Both the position numbers and the translations under genes were made by a program. A stretch of DNA of 64,000 nucleotides, taken from contig NZ_VIGX01000007.1 of the NCBI RefSeq assembly GCF_007858475.1, positions 62,001 through 126,000 of the forward strand, given 5' to 3'. This document shows, one piece after another, positions 63,198 through 64,000 of the stretch (the stretch's first letter is position 1; the number at the start of each line of letters is the position of its first letter). The DNA comes from Tsukamurella conjunctivitidis (lineage in GTDB: Bacteria > Actinomycetota > Actinomycetes > Mycobacteriales > Mycobacteriaceae). Below the pieces are notes generated by a model, which saw nothing but the letters and a program-made list of their open reading frames with translations, was not told the DNA's origin and made no database searches.

Positions 63198-64000
63198 ATG
63201 GGTGTGGCTACTGCAGTGAACGCGCTCGACGAGGTCGTCGAGACCGTGAGCGCCCTGATCCGATTCGACACCTCCAACACCGGTGAGCTCGAGACCACCA
63301 AGGGAGAGGCCGAGTGCGCCCGCTGGGTCCAGGCGCGCCTCGAGGAGGTCGGCTACGAGACCGAGTACGTCGAGTCCGGCCAGCCCGGGCGCGGCAATGT
63401 CTTCGCCACTCTCAAGGGTGCCGACCCCAAACGCGGCACCCTGCTCGTGCACGGCCACCTCGACGTGGTGCCCGCCGAGCCCGCCGACTGGAGCGTGCAC
63501 CCGTTCTCCGGCGCCGTCGAGGACGGCTACGTCTGGGGTCGCGGCGCGGTCGACATGAAGGACATGTGCGGCATCATGCTCGCGCTCGCACGGCAGTTGA
63601 AGTCGACGGGCACGGTGCCCCCGCGCGACATCACGTTCGCCTTCCTGGCCGATGAGGAGGCAGGCGGCACGTGGGGCTCGCACTGGCTGGTGCAGCACCG
63701 CCCTGACCTGTTCACGGGCGTGACCGAAGCCGTCGGCGAGGTGGGCGGCTTCTCGCTGACGGTCGACACCCCGTCGGGCGACAAGAAGCGCCTGTACCTC
63801 GTGGAGTCCGCCGAGAAGAGCATGTGCTGGATGCGGTTGACCGCCAAGGCGCGCGCGGGACACGGCTCGTTCGTGCACGAGGACAACGCCGTGACCGTGC
63901 TCGCCGAGGCGGTCGCTCGACTCGGCCGGCACAAGTTCCCGCTCGTCCTCACCGACACGGTCATCCAGTTCCTGCGGGCGCTCGATCGCGAGTCCACGAT
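63198..64000 (+). CDS. M20-family metallopeptidase (3' end outside window)
   Basis: The frame is open to the window end, about 267 residues visible. Zinc-ligand motifs are in HGHLDVVPAE, WGRGAVDMKDM and DEEAGG, typical of M20 peptidases and the ArgE/DapE group; the dimerisation domain begins near SAEKSMCWMRL. It probably cleaves dipeptides or deacylates amino acids. The ATG at 63198 is used; GTG at 63204 is an alternative. About 100 bp separate it from tRNA-Leu, with no other feature. Confidence 0.88.
   Translation, partial: MGVATAVNALDEVVETVSALIRFDTSNTGELETTKGEAECARWVQARLEEVGYETEYVESGQPGRGNVFATLKGADPKRGTLLVHGHLDVVPAEPADWSVHPFSGAVEDGYVWGRGAVDMKDMCGIMLALARQLKSTGTVPPRDITFAFLADEEAGGTWGSHWLVQHRPDLFTGVTEAVGEVGGFSLTVDTPSGDKKRLYLVESAEKSMCWMRLTAKARAGHGSFVHEDNAVTVLAEAVARLGRHKFPLVLTDTVIQFLRALDREST

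Overview
The window is GC-rich (visibly about 70 percent), tightly packed and read in both directions. Neighbouring genes often share an ATGA or GTGA stop/start. It encodes MabA/FabG and InhA of mycolic-acid FAS-II, a coproporphyrin-type ferrochelatase with a cysteine tail, methylmalonyl-CoA mutase with MeaB, a 13E12-type DUF222/HNH protein and a FadD19-like ligase. Together these point to a mycolic-acid actinomycete (Mycobacteriales). Tsukamurella or a close relative is my best guess from gene content; I could not test it by search.

Backbone. Genes at 1-4176, 14933-16643 and 28413-34262 follow, in order and strand, the M. tuberculosis run Rv1481 (VWA protein), fabG1, inhA, hemH, Rv1486c, Rv1487 (NfeD-like), Rv1488 (SPFH), Rv1491c (TVP38/DedA-like), mutA, mutB, meaB (order from memory). 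Two blocks of accessory genes are inserted in it. Block A (4.2-14.9 kb) holds a Baeyer-Villiger-type monooxygenase divergent from a phosphotransferase plus a lipocalin-like protein, a DUF3097 gene, TetR, SGNH hydrolase, MFS pump with HxlR, a diiron oxygenase with a DUF4873 partner, and an alpha/beta hydrolase. Block B (16.6-28.4 kb) holds a SatD-type regulator with a membrane partner, a TDT carrier with LysR, an aminophosphonate uptake and degradation cluster, and the HNH protein.

From 34.3 to 64 kb the content is mixed. It includes a translationally coupled trio of ThDP enzyme, SRPBCC protein and KAS III-like enzyme; a membrane-anchored esterase; an orphan TrpB2; an XRE regulator divergent from an amidohydrolase; an amino acid permease, Gfo/Idh/MocA oxidoreductase and PAS-GGDEF-EAL operon; a StyA-like plus DszC/SfnB-like flavin oxygenase pair; a secreted C15-peptidase-like protein; a FadD; a nucleoside hydrolase with DinB; a zinc-ribbon SDR; gluconokinase; a short Old Yellow Enzyme; an MFS/TetR pair; tRNA-Leu(GAG); and the start of an M20 peptidase.

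Two themes cut across the window. First, about sixteen genes have a TAnnnT hexamer ending 6-8 nt before the start codon, the arrangement of leaderless actinobacterial promoters; this decided several starts. Second, sites matching the KstR steroid-regulator consensus TnnAACnnGTTnnA (perfect or one mismatch) lie at three separate loci: the monooxygenase/phosphotransferase divergence, fadD and the Old Yellow Enzyme. These genes may form one sterol- or lipid-related regulon. The best candidates for an undescribed system are the ThDP/SRPBCC/KAS III trio, whose KAS III lacks the catalytic His, and the dispersed KstR-like regulon. I saw no CRISPR array, insertion sequence, rRNA or origin, and no gene-free gap above 300 bases.
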